Positions 1 to 8,795 are shown, counted from the stretch's first letter. The stretch is DNA of 64,000 bases from an uncultured Verrucomicrobiota bacterium (GCA_903953565.1 CAJBKE010000015.1:96932-160931); one strand, 5' to 3'. Made by a program: numbers and translations. Notes: generated by a model from the sequence alone, not told the origin.

Positions 1-226
1 AGCGCCCACTTACTTCATCCTCAATGCCGGCTGCCTCGAGTCGGCGGACCGGATTCGCCATTTTGACACCCAGGCCTGCCAAGAGGTAAATGCTTCTGGT
101 TGGCTGCCTTGCGGCCCGATCTGCGTCGGTATCACTGCCGGGGCCTCCTGTCCGAGCAACCTGATCGAGGACGTGCTTCTGAGACTTCTCGAACTGAAGG
201 GCGTTCCGGGACCCGCCACGGTTTGA
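1..226 (+). CDS. ispH: 4-hydroxy-3-methylbut-2-enyl diphosphate reductase IspH, C-terminal end (partial)
   Basis: Reading from base 2 gives the last 74 residues of an open frame that enters from the left edge and stops at 224-226 (TGA). It contains PTYFI, then GCLESADRI, then GITAGASCPSNLIEDVLLRL near the end. The last segment is the C-terminal motif of IspH, the iron-sulfur enzyme that makes IPP and DMAPP in the last step of the MEP isoprenoid pathway. The GASCP form (rather than GASTP) occurs in PVC/FCB-type IspH proteins. The cysteine in WLPCGPICVG is a candidate cluster ligand, but the N-terminal ligands lie outside the window. The identification rests on the tail only. Confidence 0.85.
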   Translation, partial: APTYFILNAGCLESADRIRHFDTQACQEVNASGWLPCGPICVGITAGASCPSNLIEDVLLRLLELKGVPGPATV

Positions 227-295
227 AGGTTAGGCTGCAAGATACCCCTTGCGCAGCGCCACGGGCAGGCTTATAGCCAAGGAAGAACTGAAGCC

Positions 296-841
296 ATGAA
301 AGCCAAATTCCCCTTCATAACTTTTCTCGCCTTGGTGCTTGGCTTGATGCCTTTTTTCAATGCCCAGGCTCAGGATAGCTTGCCTGAATTCGCATTTCCT
401 CCGGGGGTTGATTGGAGCAGCGCCACCCCGGACCAAATCGCGGATGCTGTCTTCAATGCGGTCAAAAGCAATCCGAATGCCGCCCCTGAAATCGCCGTGG
501 CAGGCTTGCAATCGGCGGCAGCCACCGGGCGTTGGGCTCGAACTGCGGATCGGGACGGAAAGCAGAGCGTTGACCCCGATGGTTCTGCTGGTGATCCCGG
601 AATCGAGGATATCGCCAACGTGATTTCCGATGCCGCCTCGCGGGCCAATCCCGCGATGGCTCCGCAGATCAATTCTGCTATTGCCAATTCTTTGTCCAGC
701 CTGCCGCCGGCTGGTAGCGGAAGCTCGGGCGGTGGCGGCGAAGGTGGTGGCGGCGGTGGAGGAGCTGTCGCTCCTGCCCCGATCCCCGGTGGCGGTGGCG
801 GTGGCGGTGGTGGTGGCGGTCAGCAGCCAGCAAGCCAGTAA
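296..841 (+). CDS. Secreted glycine-rich protein of unknown function
   Basis: A 181-residue protein with a clear signal peptide: basic start, hydrophobic core (FITFLALVLGLMPFF) and an AQA-Q cleavage site near residue 26. The mature part has about 90 ordinary residues rich in Ala, Asp, Asn and Ser, including two similar segments, DAVFNAVKSNPNAAPEIAVAG and VISDAASRANPAMAPQINSA, that look like an imperfect repeat. The last 45 residues are almost only Gly, Pro and Ala, with runs of up to about eleven glycines encoded by GGT/GGC triplets. I do not recognise a family. The tail may be a flexible linker or a surface-exposed region. It stands alone, convergent with cysI. Confidence 0.7.
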   Translation: MKAKFPFITFLALVLGLMPFFNAQAQDSLPEFAFPPGVDWSSATPDQIADAVFNAVKSNPNAAPEIAVAGLQSAAATGRWARTADRDGKQSVDPDGSAGDPGIEDIANVISDAASRANPAMAPQINSAIANSLSSLPPAGSGSSGGGGEGGGGGGGAVAPAPIPGGGGGGGGGGGQQPASQ

Positions 842-854
842 TTAAGTCCGACCC

Positions 855-873
855 CGTCGGCCTGCAGCCGACG
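855..873. terminator. Hairpin between convergent genes
   Basis: A perfect 7-bp stem CGTCGGC/GCCGACG with loop CTGCA lies between the stops of the glycine-rich gene and cysI. No T-run follows on either strand, so it is only a possible shared terminator or mRNA 3'-end stabiliser. Confidence 0.4.
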
Positions 874-875
874 CC

Positions 876-2591
876 TCAACTCATGATCTCTTCGTGGAAG
901 AGTCGGCCTTCGGTTGTCGCTTTGACATAGCCCGCGCGAATGGTGAAATCACCAAAGCGTTCGCCTTCCTGACGCTCGGTGGCGTAACGGCGGATGATCG
1001 GGGCGAGTTCGTTGACGATCTCCTCCGATTTGACCGACGGTTTGTAGAGTTTGTTGAGGCGTGAACCGTCGAAGGCGGCACCGAGGTAGATGTTGTATTT
1101 GCCCGGGGCCCGGCCGACGAAACCGATTTCGCCGAGATACGGACGCGCGCAACCGTTCGGGCAACCCGTCATGCGGATGACAATCTCGCTTTCGCGCAGT
1201 CCGCATTCCTCGATGACTTGGTCGAGTTCGCTGATGAGCTGCGGCAGATAGCGTTCGCTTTCCGCGAGTGCGAGGCCGCAGGTGGGCAGGGCGACGCAGG
1301 CCATCGAACTCAAACGCAGGCCGGTGATGTGCTCGGGGATATCGAGCTTGTATTGGGCCAGCAATGCCTCGATGTGCGGCTTTTGCTCCTCGGTCACGCC
1401 GCCGATGATCAGATTCTGGTTCGCGGTGAGACGGAAATCGCCGGTATGGATTTTGGCAATCTCGCGCAGACCGGTCTTCGCCGGTTGTTCCTCGGTATCG
1501 CGCAGGCGGCCGTTCTGGATGAAAAGGGTGTAATGCCAGTGGCCGTCGGTGCCTTTGGTCCAGCCGTAGCGGTCGCCGGAACTGGTGAATTCGAACGGGC
1601 GCGTCTCGCCGAGCTTCCAACCGAGACGGGATTCGAGTTCGTTTTTGAACCAGTCCACTCCGCGGTCCTCGATGGTGTATTTGAGGCGCGCGTGCTTGCG
1701 GTTGGTACGGTCGCCGAAATCGCGTTGCACGGTGAGAACTTTTTCCGCCACCTCGACGACTTTTTCGCGGGGAAGGTAACCGATCACGTTGGCGAGACGC
1801 GGATAGGTCTTGGTGTCGCCGTGCGACATGCCAAGGCCGCCGCCGACGGAGAGATTGTAGCCGAGGAGTTTCCCGTCTTCCCCGATGGCGATGAAACCGA
1901 GGTCCTGCGTGTAGACGTCGATATCGTTGCTCGGCGGCACGGCGAAGCCGGTTTTGAATTTGCGCGGGAGATAAGTTTTGCCGTAGATCGGTTCTTCCTC
2001 GTCGTCGTTGGAGATCTTTTCGCCGTCCAACCAGACCTCATGGTACGCGCGGGTGCTCGGGGTGAGATGGGCGCTGACTGCACGCGCATCATCGAGCACC
2101 GGGCCGTGCAAGGCGGATTGCCATGGGTTCGGATTGGCCATGACATTGCGGTTCACGTCGCCGCAGGCCGCGATGCAGTCCATCACCGCATCGTTGATGC
2201 CCTGCATGGTCGTTTTGAGAACTTCCTTCGTGATGAAGTGCAACTGGAAGGCCTGTCGCGTGGTCAGCTTGAGCGTGTGGCTGCCATATTGATCGGCCAG
2301 CGCGTCGATCTTGAGCCATTGCTCCGGAGTGCAGACGCCGCCGGGCACGCGGATGCGGATCATGAAAATGAAGGCTTTTTCCGCTCCGGATCTCTTGCGC
2401 TCAATGCGCTGGTCCCGGTTGTCCTGCTGGTAGATGCCGTGGAACTTGGACACCGTTGTGTCATCGTCCGAGATGGCCCCGGTCGAACGGTCTTCCAGAC
2501 TGGCGATCAGCGTGCCGCGGAGGTAATTGCTGGTCTCTTTGATGCCCTCGACCTTGGAGAGGGACGGCGGATTGGCGTTGTCGGAAATCAT
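876..2591 (-). CDS. cysI: Assimilatory sulfite reductase, hemoprotein (beta) subunit
   Basis: A 571-residue protein, the normal length for CysI (E. coli 570). It reduces sulfite to sulfide with six electrons at a coupled siroheme and [4Fe-4S] cluster. The four cluster cysteines are visible as [12 protein letters not shown] (C432, C438) and [11 protein letters not shown] (C477, C481). The siroheme-binding arginine/lysine region is in [14 protein letters not shown] (about 298-311), and the N-terminal half-repeat carries [11 protein letters not shown]. No flavoprotein subunit cysJ is adjacent, so the electron donor must be encoded elsewhere or be ferredoxin. Sulfate activation genes cysC and cysDN lie 30-40 kb away in this window, so the pathway is scattered. 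Divergent from aat across about 100 bp. Confidence 0.95.
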   Translation of the reverse strand: MISDNANPPSLSKVEGIKETSNYLRGTLIASLEDRSTGAISDDDTTVSKFHGIYQQDNRDQRIERKRSGAEKAFIFMIRIRVPGGVCTPEQWLKIDALADQYGSHTLKLTTRQAFQLHFITKEVLKTTMQGINDAVMDCIAACGDVNRNVMANPNPWQSALHGPVLDDARAVSAHLTPSTRAYHEVWLDGEKISNDDEEEPIYGKTYLPRKFKTGFAVPPSNDIDVYTQDLGFIAIGEDGKLLGYNLSVGGGLGMSHGDTKTYPRLANVIGYLPREKVVEVAEKVLTVQRDFGDRTNRKHARLKYTIEDRGVDWFKNELESRLGWKLGETRPFEFTSSGDRYGWTKGTDGHWHYTLFIQNGRLRDTEEQPAKTGLREIAKIHTGDFRLTANQNLIIGGVTEEQKPHIEALLAQYKLDIPEHITGLRLSSMACVALPTCGLALAESERYLPQLISELDQVIEECGLRESEIVIRMTGCPNGCARPYLGEIGFVGRAPGKYNIYLGAAFDGSRLNKLYKPSVKSEEIVNELAPIIRRYATERQEGERFGDFTIRAGYVKATTEGRLFHEEIMS

Positions 2592-2692
2592 GTTTTTGTG
2601 ATCGTGTGAAATTAAAGCCCAACCGCGCGCCGGGCAACCGCCGAATGCGCGTGTTGCGTCCGGGGCCGGTTTGCGGCAAACGTTACGTTGCC

Positions 2693-3352
2693 ATGTCGGA
2701 TCTGGTTTCCCAGTCCTTTCCCCCAGAGAGGCTGACTGCGGTGTCGGTGCTGCGCGCCTACCGCGATGGGTTTTTTCCCATGGCCTGCGGGGACGGACGG
2801 CTGCGCTGGTTTTCGCCCGATCCTCGCGGAGTCCTGCCGCTGGACGGGTTTCATCTGCCGCACGGCTTCCGGCGTGTCTTGCCGCGGGTTGCTTTCACGG
2901 TAACGGTCAATACCGCCTTCGACGATGTGGTCTCCGGTTGCGCGGATCGTCCGGAGACGTGGATCGATCCGGCCATTGCGCGCGTTTACACGGAGCTGCA
3001 TGCGCAACGTTCGGCCCACAGTGTGGAAGTATGGTCGGGCGGGCGTCTGGCCGGCGGCCTTTACGGCGTGCAGTTGGGCGGGGCATTTTTCGGCGAGTCG
3101 ATGTTCTCGCGCGTCCGCGAAGCTTCGAAGGTCGCTCTGCTCGCGCTGGTCGGCATCCTGCGCGCCCGGGGTTTCGGGTTGCTCGATATCCAATGGGTCA
3201 CCGATCACCTGGAAAATTTCGGCGCAGTGGAAATCCGGCGTCCGGTTTATTTGAATTATTTGCGCGAGGCCATGATGACCCCGTGCTTTTTCCCCGCACC
3301 GGGCGAGGTGCAAGTGGCGGAAATGCCGCGGCAGCGGGTGGGCGTAATGTAG
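2693..3352 (+). CDS. aat: Leucyl/phenylalanyl-tRNA--protein transferase
   Basis: Aat attaches Leu or Phe from aminoacyl-tRNA to proteins with N-terminal Arg or Lys, marking them for ClpAP in the N-end rule pathway. The 219-residue protein shows the family motifs in order: [57 protein letters not shown] and [16 protein letters not shown]. The open frame extends 29 codons further upstream, but similarity begins at [14 protein letters not shown], so ATG 2693 is chosen. The TAG stop lies inside a 16-bp palindrome shared with the end of xseA. Confidence 0.93.
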   Translation: MSDLVSQSFPPERLTAVSVLRAYRDGFFPMACGDGRLRWFSPDPRGVLPLDGFHLPHGFRRVLPRVAFTVTVNTAFDDVVSGCADRPETWIDPAIARVYTELHAQRSAHSVEVWSGGRLAGGLYGVQLGGAFFGESMFSRVREASKVALLALVGILRARGFGLLDIQWVTDHLENFGAVEIRRPVYLNYLREAMMTPCFFPAPGEVQVAEMPRQRVGVM

Positions 3353-3364
3353 CGGCGACGCTAC
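3349..3364. terminator. Palindrome carrying the stop codons of aat and xseA
   Basis: GTAGCG-GCGA-CGCTAC forms a 6-bp stem with a 4-nt loop. The left arm holds the TAG of aat (3350-3352) and the right arm, read on the other strand, holds the TAG of xseA (3361-3363). It may act as a compact bidirectional 3'-end hairpin; there is no T-run. Confidence 0.45.
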
Positions 3365-4743
3365 AACGGCTTCGATTTCACCTCGCCGTCGGCGAAAAGA
3401 GTGACGATTTCCTTTTCTTCCGCCGCGCGGTCCGCCGAGGTGAGCGGACGGTGCCGCGCATCCATGGTGATGGTGAATCCGCGGGCCAGCGTCTGGCGCG
3501 GTCCGAGCAACTCGAGAGCGTGCGCATGGCGATCATGTCGCTCACGGCGCTGGCGAAGGAGGGCGGATGTTGCTTGGTCCTGACGGTGACGCAGCGCTGC
3601 AAGGCGGTCGGAGAGCGAGGCGAGTCGCGCAGCCGGGGAACGAGCGGCAAGAACCGCGCGGGCCTTGTCTCGGCTTTGCTTCAGCTGACCGAGACGTGAC
3701 AACACCGCCGAATTCGTGCGTTCGTGCAGATCGTCGGTTTTCTGACGAAGGTCCCCGATCACGCGCAGCGGAATGCGGAAGACGCCCGAGGCTGTGCGCA
3801 ATTCAAGTTGCCCCCGGTGAGAGGCCAGATGCACCGCAGCGTCGCGGTGGAGTCGGCGCAGAAATGACCGCAACCGGTCGAGCGTCTCGGCGCGGTCGCT
3901 GCTCAGGATTTCCGCGGCCGCGCTCGGCGTGGCGGCACGGACATCCGCGGCGAGGTCGGACGTGGTGAAATCGATTTCGTGCCCGACGGCGGAAATGACC
4001 GGCACCGCACTGGCCGCGATGGCGCGGGCGACAATCTCTTCGTTGAATTCCCACAAGTCTTCGAGGCTGCCGCCGCCGCGGGTCACGACGATGACATCGA
4101 CTGCGGGGAATCCGCTGCGCGCCGGATCGGAGAGTTGTGCAATGGCCTGCGCGATTTCCCCCGCAGCTCCGCGTCCCTGCACGCGAACGGGCGCAATGAA
4201 GACGGCCATATGCGGCGCACGCCTCTGCAAAACGTGAAGAAAATCACGGATGGCTGCGCCGGTCGGAGAGGTCACGACTCCGATCCGGACGGGGTGCGGC
4301 GGAAGCGGTTTTTTGCGCTTCTGGTCGAAAAGTCCCTCGGCGCGGAGTTTTTCCTGCAAGGCGCGGAGGCGCGCTTCGAGTTCGCCGACCCCGCGCGGTT
4401 GCACGCGGCGGACGATAATTTGGTATTGTCCGCGCGGCTCGTAGACCGAAATGTCGCCGAATATCTCGACCTTGAGTCCGTCGCGCAGGGCGGGCGCGCC
4501 GGCGCCGGCGCTGCGGAAGATGACGCATGAGACCTGCGCGGCTTCATCCTTGAGGCTGAAGTATTGGTGTCCTGACGGCTGGCGACGGAGGTTCGAGATT
4601 TCGCCCTGCACCCATACGTTGCCGAGCCGGCCTTCGAGGCATTCGCGGACCTCGCGGTTCAATCGTGCCACCGTCCACGGAGCCTTTGACGGCACGGCTT
4701 CGTCGCTGTCCTCGGGAAAGTGCAATGTGCCTTGTCGACTCAT
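3361..4743 (-). CDS. xseA: Exodeoxyribonuclease VII large subunit
   Basis: A 460-residue XseA, the catalytic subunit of exonuclease VII, which degrades single-stranded DNA to oligonucleotides. The N-terminal OB fold is visible (WTVARLNREVRECLEG, VWVQGEISNLR, GHQYFSLKD, then VSCVIFRS). The nuclease core follows, with RIGVVTSPTGAAIRDFLHVL, VDVIVVTRGGGSLEDLW, FNEEIVARAI, PVISAVGHEIDFTTSDLAADVRAATPSAAAE. A long helical region precedes the C-terminal ARGFTI motif. The frame is open for another 133 codons upstream, but family similarity starts at MSRQGTLHF, 5 bp after the stop of the Lon-domain gene, suggesting one transcript. The small subunit xseB is not nearby. Confidence 0.95.
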   Translation of the reverse strand: MSRQGTLHFPEDSDEAVPSKAPWTVARLNREVRECLEGRLGNVWVQGEISNLRRQPSGHQYFSLKDEAAQVSCVIFRSAGAGAPALRDGLKVEIFGDISVYEPRGQYQIIVRRVQPRGVGELEARLRALQEKLRAEGLFDQKRKKPLPPHPVRIGVVTSPTGAAIRDFLHVLQRRAPHMAVFIAPVRVQGRGAAGEIAQAIAQLSDPARSGFPAVDVIVVTRGGGSLEDLWEFNEEIVARAIAASAVPVISAVGHEIDFTTSDLAADVRAATPSAAAEILSSDRAETLDRLRSFLRRLHRDAAVHLASHRGQLELRTASGVFRIPLRVIGDLRQKTDDLHERTNSAVLSRLGQLKQSRDKARAVLAARSPAARLASLSDRLAALRHRQDQATSALLRQRRERHDRHAHALELLGPRQTLARGFTITMDARHRPLTSADRAAEEKEIVTLFADGEVKSKPL

Positions 4744-4748
4744 CGCGT

Positions 4749-5372
4749 TCAGGAGGGGAATTGCTGCCACTCCTTGCGCAGCGTGTCGACCAATGTGCCG
4801 AGGCGGCGGGAGAGATTGGGCTCGGACAAAATCTGCTGCGCAGCGAGGGGATCGCGAACCAGGTGCTGGGCGAAAAGATCCCCGAGCGTGGCGGGATCGT
4901 GCATCTCGCCGGCGGCTTTGACAAAGGTGTCCGGCAGTTCGATACCGCGTGAAACAAGACCGGTGCAGATTTCCTGCAGTTCGCGACGCAAGCCATGACA
5001 GGCTTCCTCGTTGTCGACGACGGTTTGCAGCGGTTTGGCACGGCCGATGAGGTAGGGTTCTTTTTGCTCGAATCCGGTGAACTCGACGCGGCCTAGTCCT
5101 TGGAGGATGAGTTGGCTCGTGCCGTCGGCTTGCCCGACACACGCGCGCACCAAGCCTGCGCCGGCCACGGGAAAGACGGATTCCTCGCCAGTATCCGGCC
5201 GCACCATACCGACGGCAAAGATGCGCTCGCCGGCCAGGACCGTGGATAGCATCTCGCGGTAGCGGGGCTCGAAAATATAGAGCGGAAGCAGGGCGTTCGG
5301 GAACAGGGTCACCCCGGAGAGAGCCATGACCGGCATCGAGGGCGGAAGCTGGATGGAGTCCGTGTTCACCAT
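4749..5372 (-). CDS. LON N-terminal (substrate-binding) domain protein
   Basis: A 207-residue protein consisting of the N-terminal domain of Lon protease without the AAA+ and protease parts. Typical features are MPVMALSGVTLFPNALLPLYIFEPRYREM at residues 13-40, GERIFAVGMV, and the central GLVRACVGQADGTSQLILQGLGRVEF. Stand-alone LON-domain proteins are common; their role is not well defined, and a substrate-recognition or regulatory role is inferred. The frame is open far upstream (to 6017), but that extension overlaps pyrH antisense, so MVNTDSIQLPPSMPVM is taken as the start. First gene of a likely operon with xseA, divergent from pyrH. Confidence 0.85.
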   Translation of the reverse strand: MVNTDSIQLPPSMPVMALSGVTLFPNALLPLYIFEPRYREMLSTVLAGERIFAVGMVRPDTGEESVFPVAGAGLVRACVGQADGTSQLILQGLGRVEFTGFEQKEPYLIGRAKPLQTVVDNEEACHGLRRELQEICTGLVSRGIELPDTFVKAAGEMHDPATLGDLFAQHLVRDPLAAQQILSEPNLSRRLGTLVDTLRKEWQQFPS

Positions 5373-5462
5373 GACCAATTTACGCCGGATTTGGCCCGCC
5401 GGGATCTTTTTTCGCGGCTTTTTCGCTTCAAGAGGCGCGGGCAGCGTGGCTAGGCTCAATCC

Positions 5463-6188
5463 ATGTCGTCCGAGCCAAAATACCGCCGCATCGTCCTTAA
5501 ACTCAGCGGCGAGGCTTTGCGGGAGCCGGGCAGCAAGGACGCCATTTCGCCGCAGATCGTCAACCGCCTCGCCCTGGAAATCAAAGAGGTCCAGGCCCTC
5601 GGCGTGCAAGTGGCCGTCGTCGTCGGCGGCGGCAACATCTGGCGCGGCTTGGCCGCATCGCACCGCGGGATGAACCGCACCACAGCCGACTACATGGGCA
5701 TGCTGGCCACCGTCATCAATGGCATGGCGCTGATGAGCGGACTGGAAGACATCGGCCTGACGACCCGTGTGCAGACAGCCATCGAAATGAACAACGTGGC
5801 CGAGCCGTTCATTCTGCGTCGCGCCCTTCATCATCTGGAAAAAGGCTATGTCGTCATCTTCGTGGCCGGCACGGGTAATCCGTTTTTTTCCACCGACACG
5901 ACCGCCGCGCTGCGCGCCAACGAAATCGGCGCCGATGCCATCCTCAAGGCGACCAAAGTCGATGGTATCTACGACGCCGATCCGCAGAAAAATCCTGACG
6001 CGAAAAAATTCGAACACATCACCTTCTCCGACGCCCTGCAGCGGCGCCTGCAGGTCATGGACTCGACCGCTTTCAGCCTCTGCTTGGACAACAAAATGCC
6101 GATCGTGGTGTTCAACATCGGGGATTCTGGCAATATCAAACGCGCCGTCCTTGGCGAACCGGTGGGAACGCTGGTCACGGGAGGCTGA
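5463..6188 (+). CDS. pyrH: UMP kinase (uridylate kinase)
   Basis: A 241-residue amino-acid-kinase-fold enzyme that phosphorylates UMP to UDP. Motifs: [12 protein letters not shown] (phosphate-binding loop), [47 protein letters not shown] and [10 protein letters not shown]. The C-terminal [21 protein letters not shown] is typical. pyrH lies 6 bp before frr, the classical pairing conserved across bacteria; tsf and rpsB, which often precede it, are replaced here by the divergent Lon-domain gene. Confidence 0.96.
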   Translation: MSSEPKYRRIVLKLSGEALREPGSKDAISPQIVNRLALEIKEVQALGVQVAVVVGGGNIWRGLAASHRGMNRTTADYMGMLATVINGMALMSGLEDIGLTTRVQTAIEMNNVAEPFILRRALHHLEKGYVVIFVAGTGNPFFSTDTTAALRANEIGADAILKATKVDGIYDADPQKNPDAKKFEHITFSDALQRRLQVMDSTAFSLCLDNKMPIVVFNIGDSGNIKRAVLGEPVGTLVTGG

Positions 6189-6194
6189 TCATTT

Positions 6195-6749
6195 ATGGAC
6201 GAACTACTTCTCAACGCGGAAGAGGGCATGGAGAAAGCCTTCGATTTCATGAAGCACGAATTTTCCAGCGTGCGCACCGGCAAAGCGTCGCCCTCGCTGG
6301 TCGACGGCATCGATGTCGACGCCTACGGCTCGGTAATGAAGCTCAAACAACTTGCGCTCATCAGCACGCCCGAACCTCGACTCATCGTCATCCAGCCGTT
6401 CGATGCCACGACGATGAAGCCGATCGAGAAAGCGATCAACGAGTCGAAGATCGGGATCTCCCCGGTGGTCGACGGGAAAATTATCCGTCTTCCCATCCCC
6501 GAGCTGAGCGAGGAACGCCGCAAGGATCTGGTCAAAACGATCAAGACCATGGCCGAGGAAACCCGGGTGCGCATCCGCGCCGCCCGCCGTCATGCCATGG
6601 ATACGGCCAAGAAAATGCAGAAAGACGGGGATCTGACCGAAGATGACCTCAAGAGCGGGGAGACGCAGATCCAAAAACTCACCGACAAATACGTCGCCGA
6701 TGTGGACAGCCAAGTGGTTTCCAAAGAGGCTGACATCATGAAGATCTGA
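6195..6749 (+). CDS. frr: Ribosome recycling factor
   Basis: A 184-residue RRF, which with EF-G splits the post-termination ribosome. The three-helix-bundle tail is recognisable in RRKDLVKTIKTMAEETRVRIRAARR, and the hinge/beta domain has EFSSVRTGKASPSLVDGI, LALISTPEPRLIVIQPFD and IEKAINESKIGISPVVDGKIIRLPIPEL. Family length is about 185. Its TGA overlaps the ATG of the next gene (TGATG-type), so the downstream secreted protein is probably translated by reinitiation. Confidence 0.96.
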   Translation: MDELLLNAEEGMEKAFDFMKHEFSSVRTGKASPSLVDGIDVDAYGSVMKLKQLALISTPEPRLIVIQPFDATTMKPIEKAINESKIGISPVVDGKIIRLPIPELSEERRKDLVKTIKTMAEETRVRIRAARRHAMDTAKKMQKDGDLTEDDLKSGETQIQKLTDKYVADVDSQVVSKEADIMKI

Positions 6750-7243
6750 TGAGGCCCGTTCCCTGCCGCTGGCTGGTTTTGTCTCTCGTTTTTGCCGCTT
6801 TTGCGGCCGCGGATGCCAATGTGGTTCGTTGGGCCCCGGACTTCGGTTGGATCAAGTCCGGAGGCAACCGTGCCTCGCTGAAGTCTCTGCGCGGTCAACC
6901 GGTGGTCCTCGTCGTAGCCCCTTCGCCCCGCCACGGCAAATTCCGCAAACAGGCGAAAGAACTCCAAAAAACCTACCAACTGCTCGGCAATGACAAAGCC
7001 GTTATGGTGGCTGCGTTCACCGAGGAACCGGGCGTGATCCGGTCAAACATTCCCTTTGTGCTCGCCGCCAATCCCGGCGCAGTTGCCCAGTCTTACGGCG
7101 TGGCCGGCGAATTCGCGGTCTTCGTCATCGGCCGCGACGGCAATCTCGATGAGATTTCCGATCGCGTGCTCGCAGGGCAGCGTGTGCTTGACATCATCAA
7201 CAATTCCTTCGTTGCGCAGCGCGACAATCGGCGGGCGGAGTAA
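6749..7243 (+). CDS. Secreted thioredoxin-fold-like protein without CxxC
   Basis: A 164-residue protein with a signal peptide (RWLVLSLVFAAFAAADA, cleavage near residue 23). The mature part follows a peroxiredoxin/thioredoxin outline: LKSLRGQPVVLVVAPSPRHGKF (strand plus active-site position), KAVMVAAFTEEP, then PFVLAANPGAVAQSYGVAGEFAVFVIGRDGNLDEI. It resembles DUF4174 or AhpC/TSA-like periplasmic proteins, but the redox cysteine position reads PSPRHG, so thiol chemistry is unlikely. The start overlaps the frr stop by one base. Function unknown. Confidence 0.6.
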   Translation: MRPVPCRWLVLSLVFAAFAAADANVVRWAPDFGWIKSGGNRASLKSLRGQPVVLVVAPSPRHGKFRKQAKELQKTYQLLGNDKAVMVAAFTEEPGVIRSNIPFVLAANPGAVAQSYGVAGEFAVFVIGRDGNLDEISDRVLAGQRVLDIINNSFVAQRDNRRAE

Positions 7244-7269
7244 GCGGCTTTTTCCGAGTTGCCTCTCAG

Positions 7270-7333
7270 GGTGGATCGCGCCCTCCGAGCGCGATGTTTC
7301 AAGCCATATCGCGATGGGACATCGCGATCCACC
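7270..7333. repeat. Family A palindromic element, copy 1 (beta-alpha)
   Basis: Outer inverted repeat GGTGGATCGCG...CGCGATCCACC encloses two hairpins. The left hairpin is a diverged beta arm (ATCGCGC ... GCGCGAT); the right is a perfect alpha arm (ATCGCGATG/CATCGCGAT, loop of 3). The spacer is 12 nt. It lies between convergent genes, and its last C is the final base of the glmM stop codon on the other strand. Confidence 0.9.
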
Positions 7334-8658
7334 TAAAGACTCTGGCGAACCGCGGACGCGATGCGATCGGCGTGGTCTTCCAGCACAACGGCGTCGCGGC
7401 CTTCGAGGAGGATACGGAGTTTCGGTTCGGTGCCGCTGTAGCGCACGAGGACGCGGCCGCGCGGGGCAAGAGCCTGTTCGGCGGCGGTGATGGCGGCGTG
7501 GATCTCGGGGACGGTTTCGAGCGGGGGTTTGGACTTCACGGCGACGGCGCGTTGGGCTTGCGGGTATTTGTGGAGGACCTTGCGCAATTCGCTCAATGGC
7601 TTGCCGCTCTCGGCCATGAGGCGGAAAATTTGTAGGGCCGAGACCAATCCGTCGCCCGTCGTGCCGTGGCGCAGGAAAATCATGTGTCCGCTCTGCTCCC
7701 CGCCGAGAACGAAACCTTTCGCGCGCATGGCTTCGAGCACGTAGCGGTCGCCCACGCCGGTGCGGACCACTTTGCCGCCGGCTTGTTCGATGGCCTCGTC
7801 CAGTCCGAGATTGCTCATCACGGTGGCCACCACGGTGTCCCCGCCCAACTCGCCGCGGCGCAGCAAGTCCAGACCGGCCATGGCGAGCAGTTCGTCACCA
7901 TCGAGCGGGTCGCCGTCTTCGTCGCAAAGAAGCAGGCGGTCGGCGTCGCCGTCATGGGAGAGTCCGACCTGTGCCCCGGTCTCTTTGACCAACCGGCTGA
8001 TTTCGCCGGCCACGGTGCTACCGCAGCCCGCATTGATGTTGAGCCCGTCGGGTGCGGCGTGGAAAATATGCACGTCCGCGCCGAGGGCACGCAGTGCCTG
8101 CGGAGTCGTCTCGTGGGCGGCGCCATTGGCGCAATCGACGGTGATCTTGAGTCCGCGCAGGGAGAAACCCGGAGGCAGGGATTTCAGTGCGTGGGCGACG
8201 TAGCGCGACACGGCATCGTCGACCTTGCCGATGGTACCCGGAGCGACGGCCGTCGCGGACGCATCGAGTTCCTGTTCGATGGCCAGTTCGGTTTCATCGG
8301 GCAGTTTGAACCCGTCCCCGGAGAAAAATTTGATGCCATTGTCGTGCGCCGGGTTGTGCGAGGCGGAAATAACGGCGCCGGCGGCCAGTCTGTTTTCCAC
8401 GACATAGGCAGCCACGCCGGGGGTCGGGAGAACGCCGAGCAGGCACACGTCGCCACCCGCGGAGGTGATGCCCCGAGCGAGAGCATCTTCGAGCATGGGG
8501 CCGGAGGCGCGGGTGTCGCGACCGATGGCGATGACCGGACGGTCTACGCCGAGCACTTTGACCAGAGCGCGGCCCAGATTTTCGGCAAACTCCGCGGTGA
8601 TCGGTGATTCGCCGGCGCGGCCCCGGATGCCGTCCGTCCCGAAATAACGGCGGGTCAT
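7333..8658 (-). CDS. glmM: Phosphoglucosamine mutase
   Basis: A 441-residue GlmM that converts glucosamine-6-phosphate to glucosamine-1-phosphate for peptidoglycan and LPS precursors. Visible motifs: RRYFGTDGIRGRAGESPIT at the start, ISASHNPAHDNGIKFF with the phosphoserine, DGDADR (metal-binding loop), LGGEQSGHMIF (sugar-binding loop) and RYSGTEPKLRILLEG (phosphate-binding). The frame is open 24 codons upstream, but MTRRYFGTDG is the family start. That ATG overlaps the TGA of the CdaR-like stub, which itself overlaps cdaA, so this is the conserved cdaA-cdaR-glmM operon linking c-di-AMP to cell-wall supply. Confidence 0.96.
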   Translation of the reverse strand: MTRRYFGTDGIRGRAGESPITAEFAENLGRALVKVLGVDRPVIAIGRDTRASGPMLEDALARGITSAGGDVCLLGVLPTPGVAAYVVENRLAAGAVISASHNPAHDNGIKFFSGDGFKLPDETELAIEQELDASATAVAPGTIGKVDDAVSRYVAHALKSLPPGFSLRGLKITVDCANGAAHETTPQALRALGADVHIFHAAPDGLNINAGCGSTVAGEISRLVKETGAQVGLSHDGDADRLLLCDEDGDPLDGDELLAMAGLDLLRRGELGGDTVVATVMSNLGLDEAIEQAGGKVVRTGVGDRYVLEAMRAKGFVLGGEQSGHMIFLRHGTTGDGLVSALQIFRLMAESGKPLSELRKVLHKYPQAQRAVAVKSKPPLETVPEIHAAITAAEQALAPRGRVLVRYSGTEPKLRILLEGRDAVVLEDHADRIASAVRQSL

Positions 8659-8795
8659 TTTTTGGCGCGCTCCGAGGTGCCGCTGCGACGTTCGCCGCCG
8701 GGGTTCACGTTGTGCTGTATGAGATACCACACGACCGCGGCAAGGATGAGGCAGGTCAGCTTAACTTTCCAATTGTGCAGGAGAATCTGTTTCAT
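8655..8795 (-). CDS. CdaR/YbbR-like single-helix microprotein between cdaA and glmM
   Basis: A 46-residue protein starting MKQILLHNWKVKLTCLILA. It has one transmembrane helix (about residues 10-30, ending AAVVWYLIQHNV) and a short charged tail GGERRSGTSERAKK. The pattern N-W-x-x-K-L-x-x-L-x-L-A-x-x-x-W-Y is the N-terminal membrane anchor of YbbR/CdaR proteins, which normally carry several extracytoplasmic YbbR domains of about 80 residues each; none is present here. The start overlaps the end of cdaA by 35 bp and the stop overlaps the glmM start (ATGA), exactly the operon slot of cdaR. It is therefore probably a reduced regulator or anchor of the CdaA cyclase. Assignment is by synteny and helix pattern. 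Confidence 0.7.
   Translation of the reverse strand: MKQILLHNWKVKLTCLILAAVVWYLIQHNVNPGGERRSGTSERAKK

Noticed and set aside
1218..2609. 463-codon plus-strand frame opposite cysI
   Set aside because: It is entirely antisense to a full-length CysI with all cluster motifs. Long antisense frames are expected in GC-rich DNA, and its translation shows no family motif.
5373..6017. Long upstream extension of the LON-domain gene
   Set aside because: It is antisense to pyrH; LON-domain similarity starts near MVNTDSIQLPPSMPVM.
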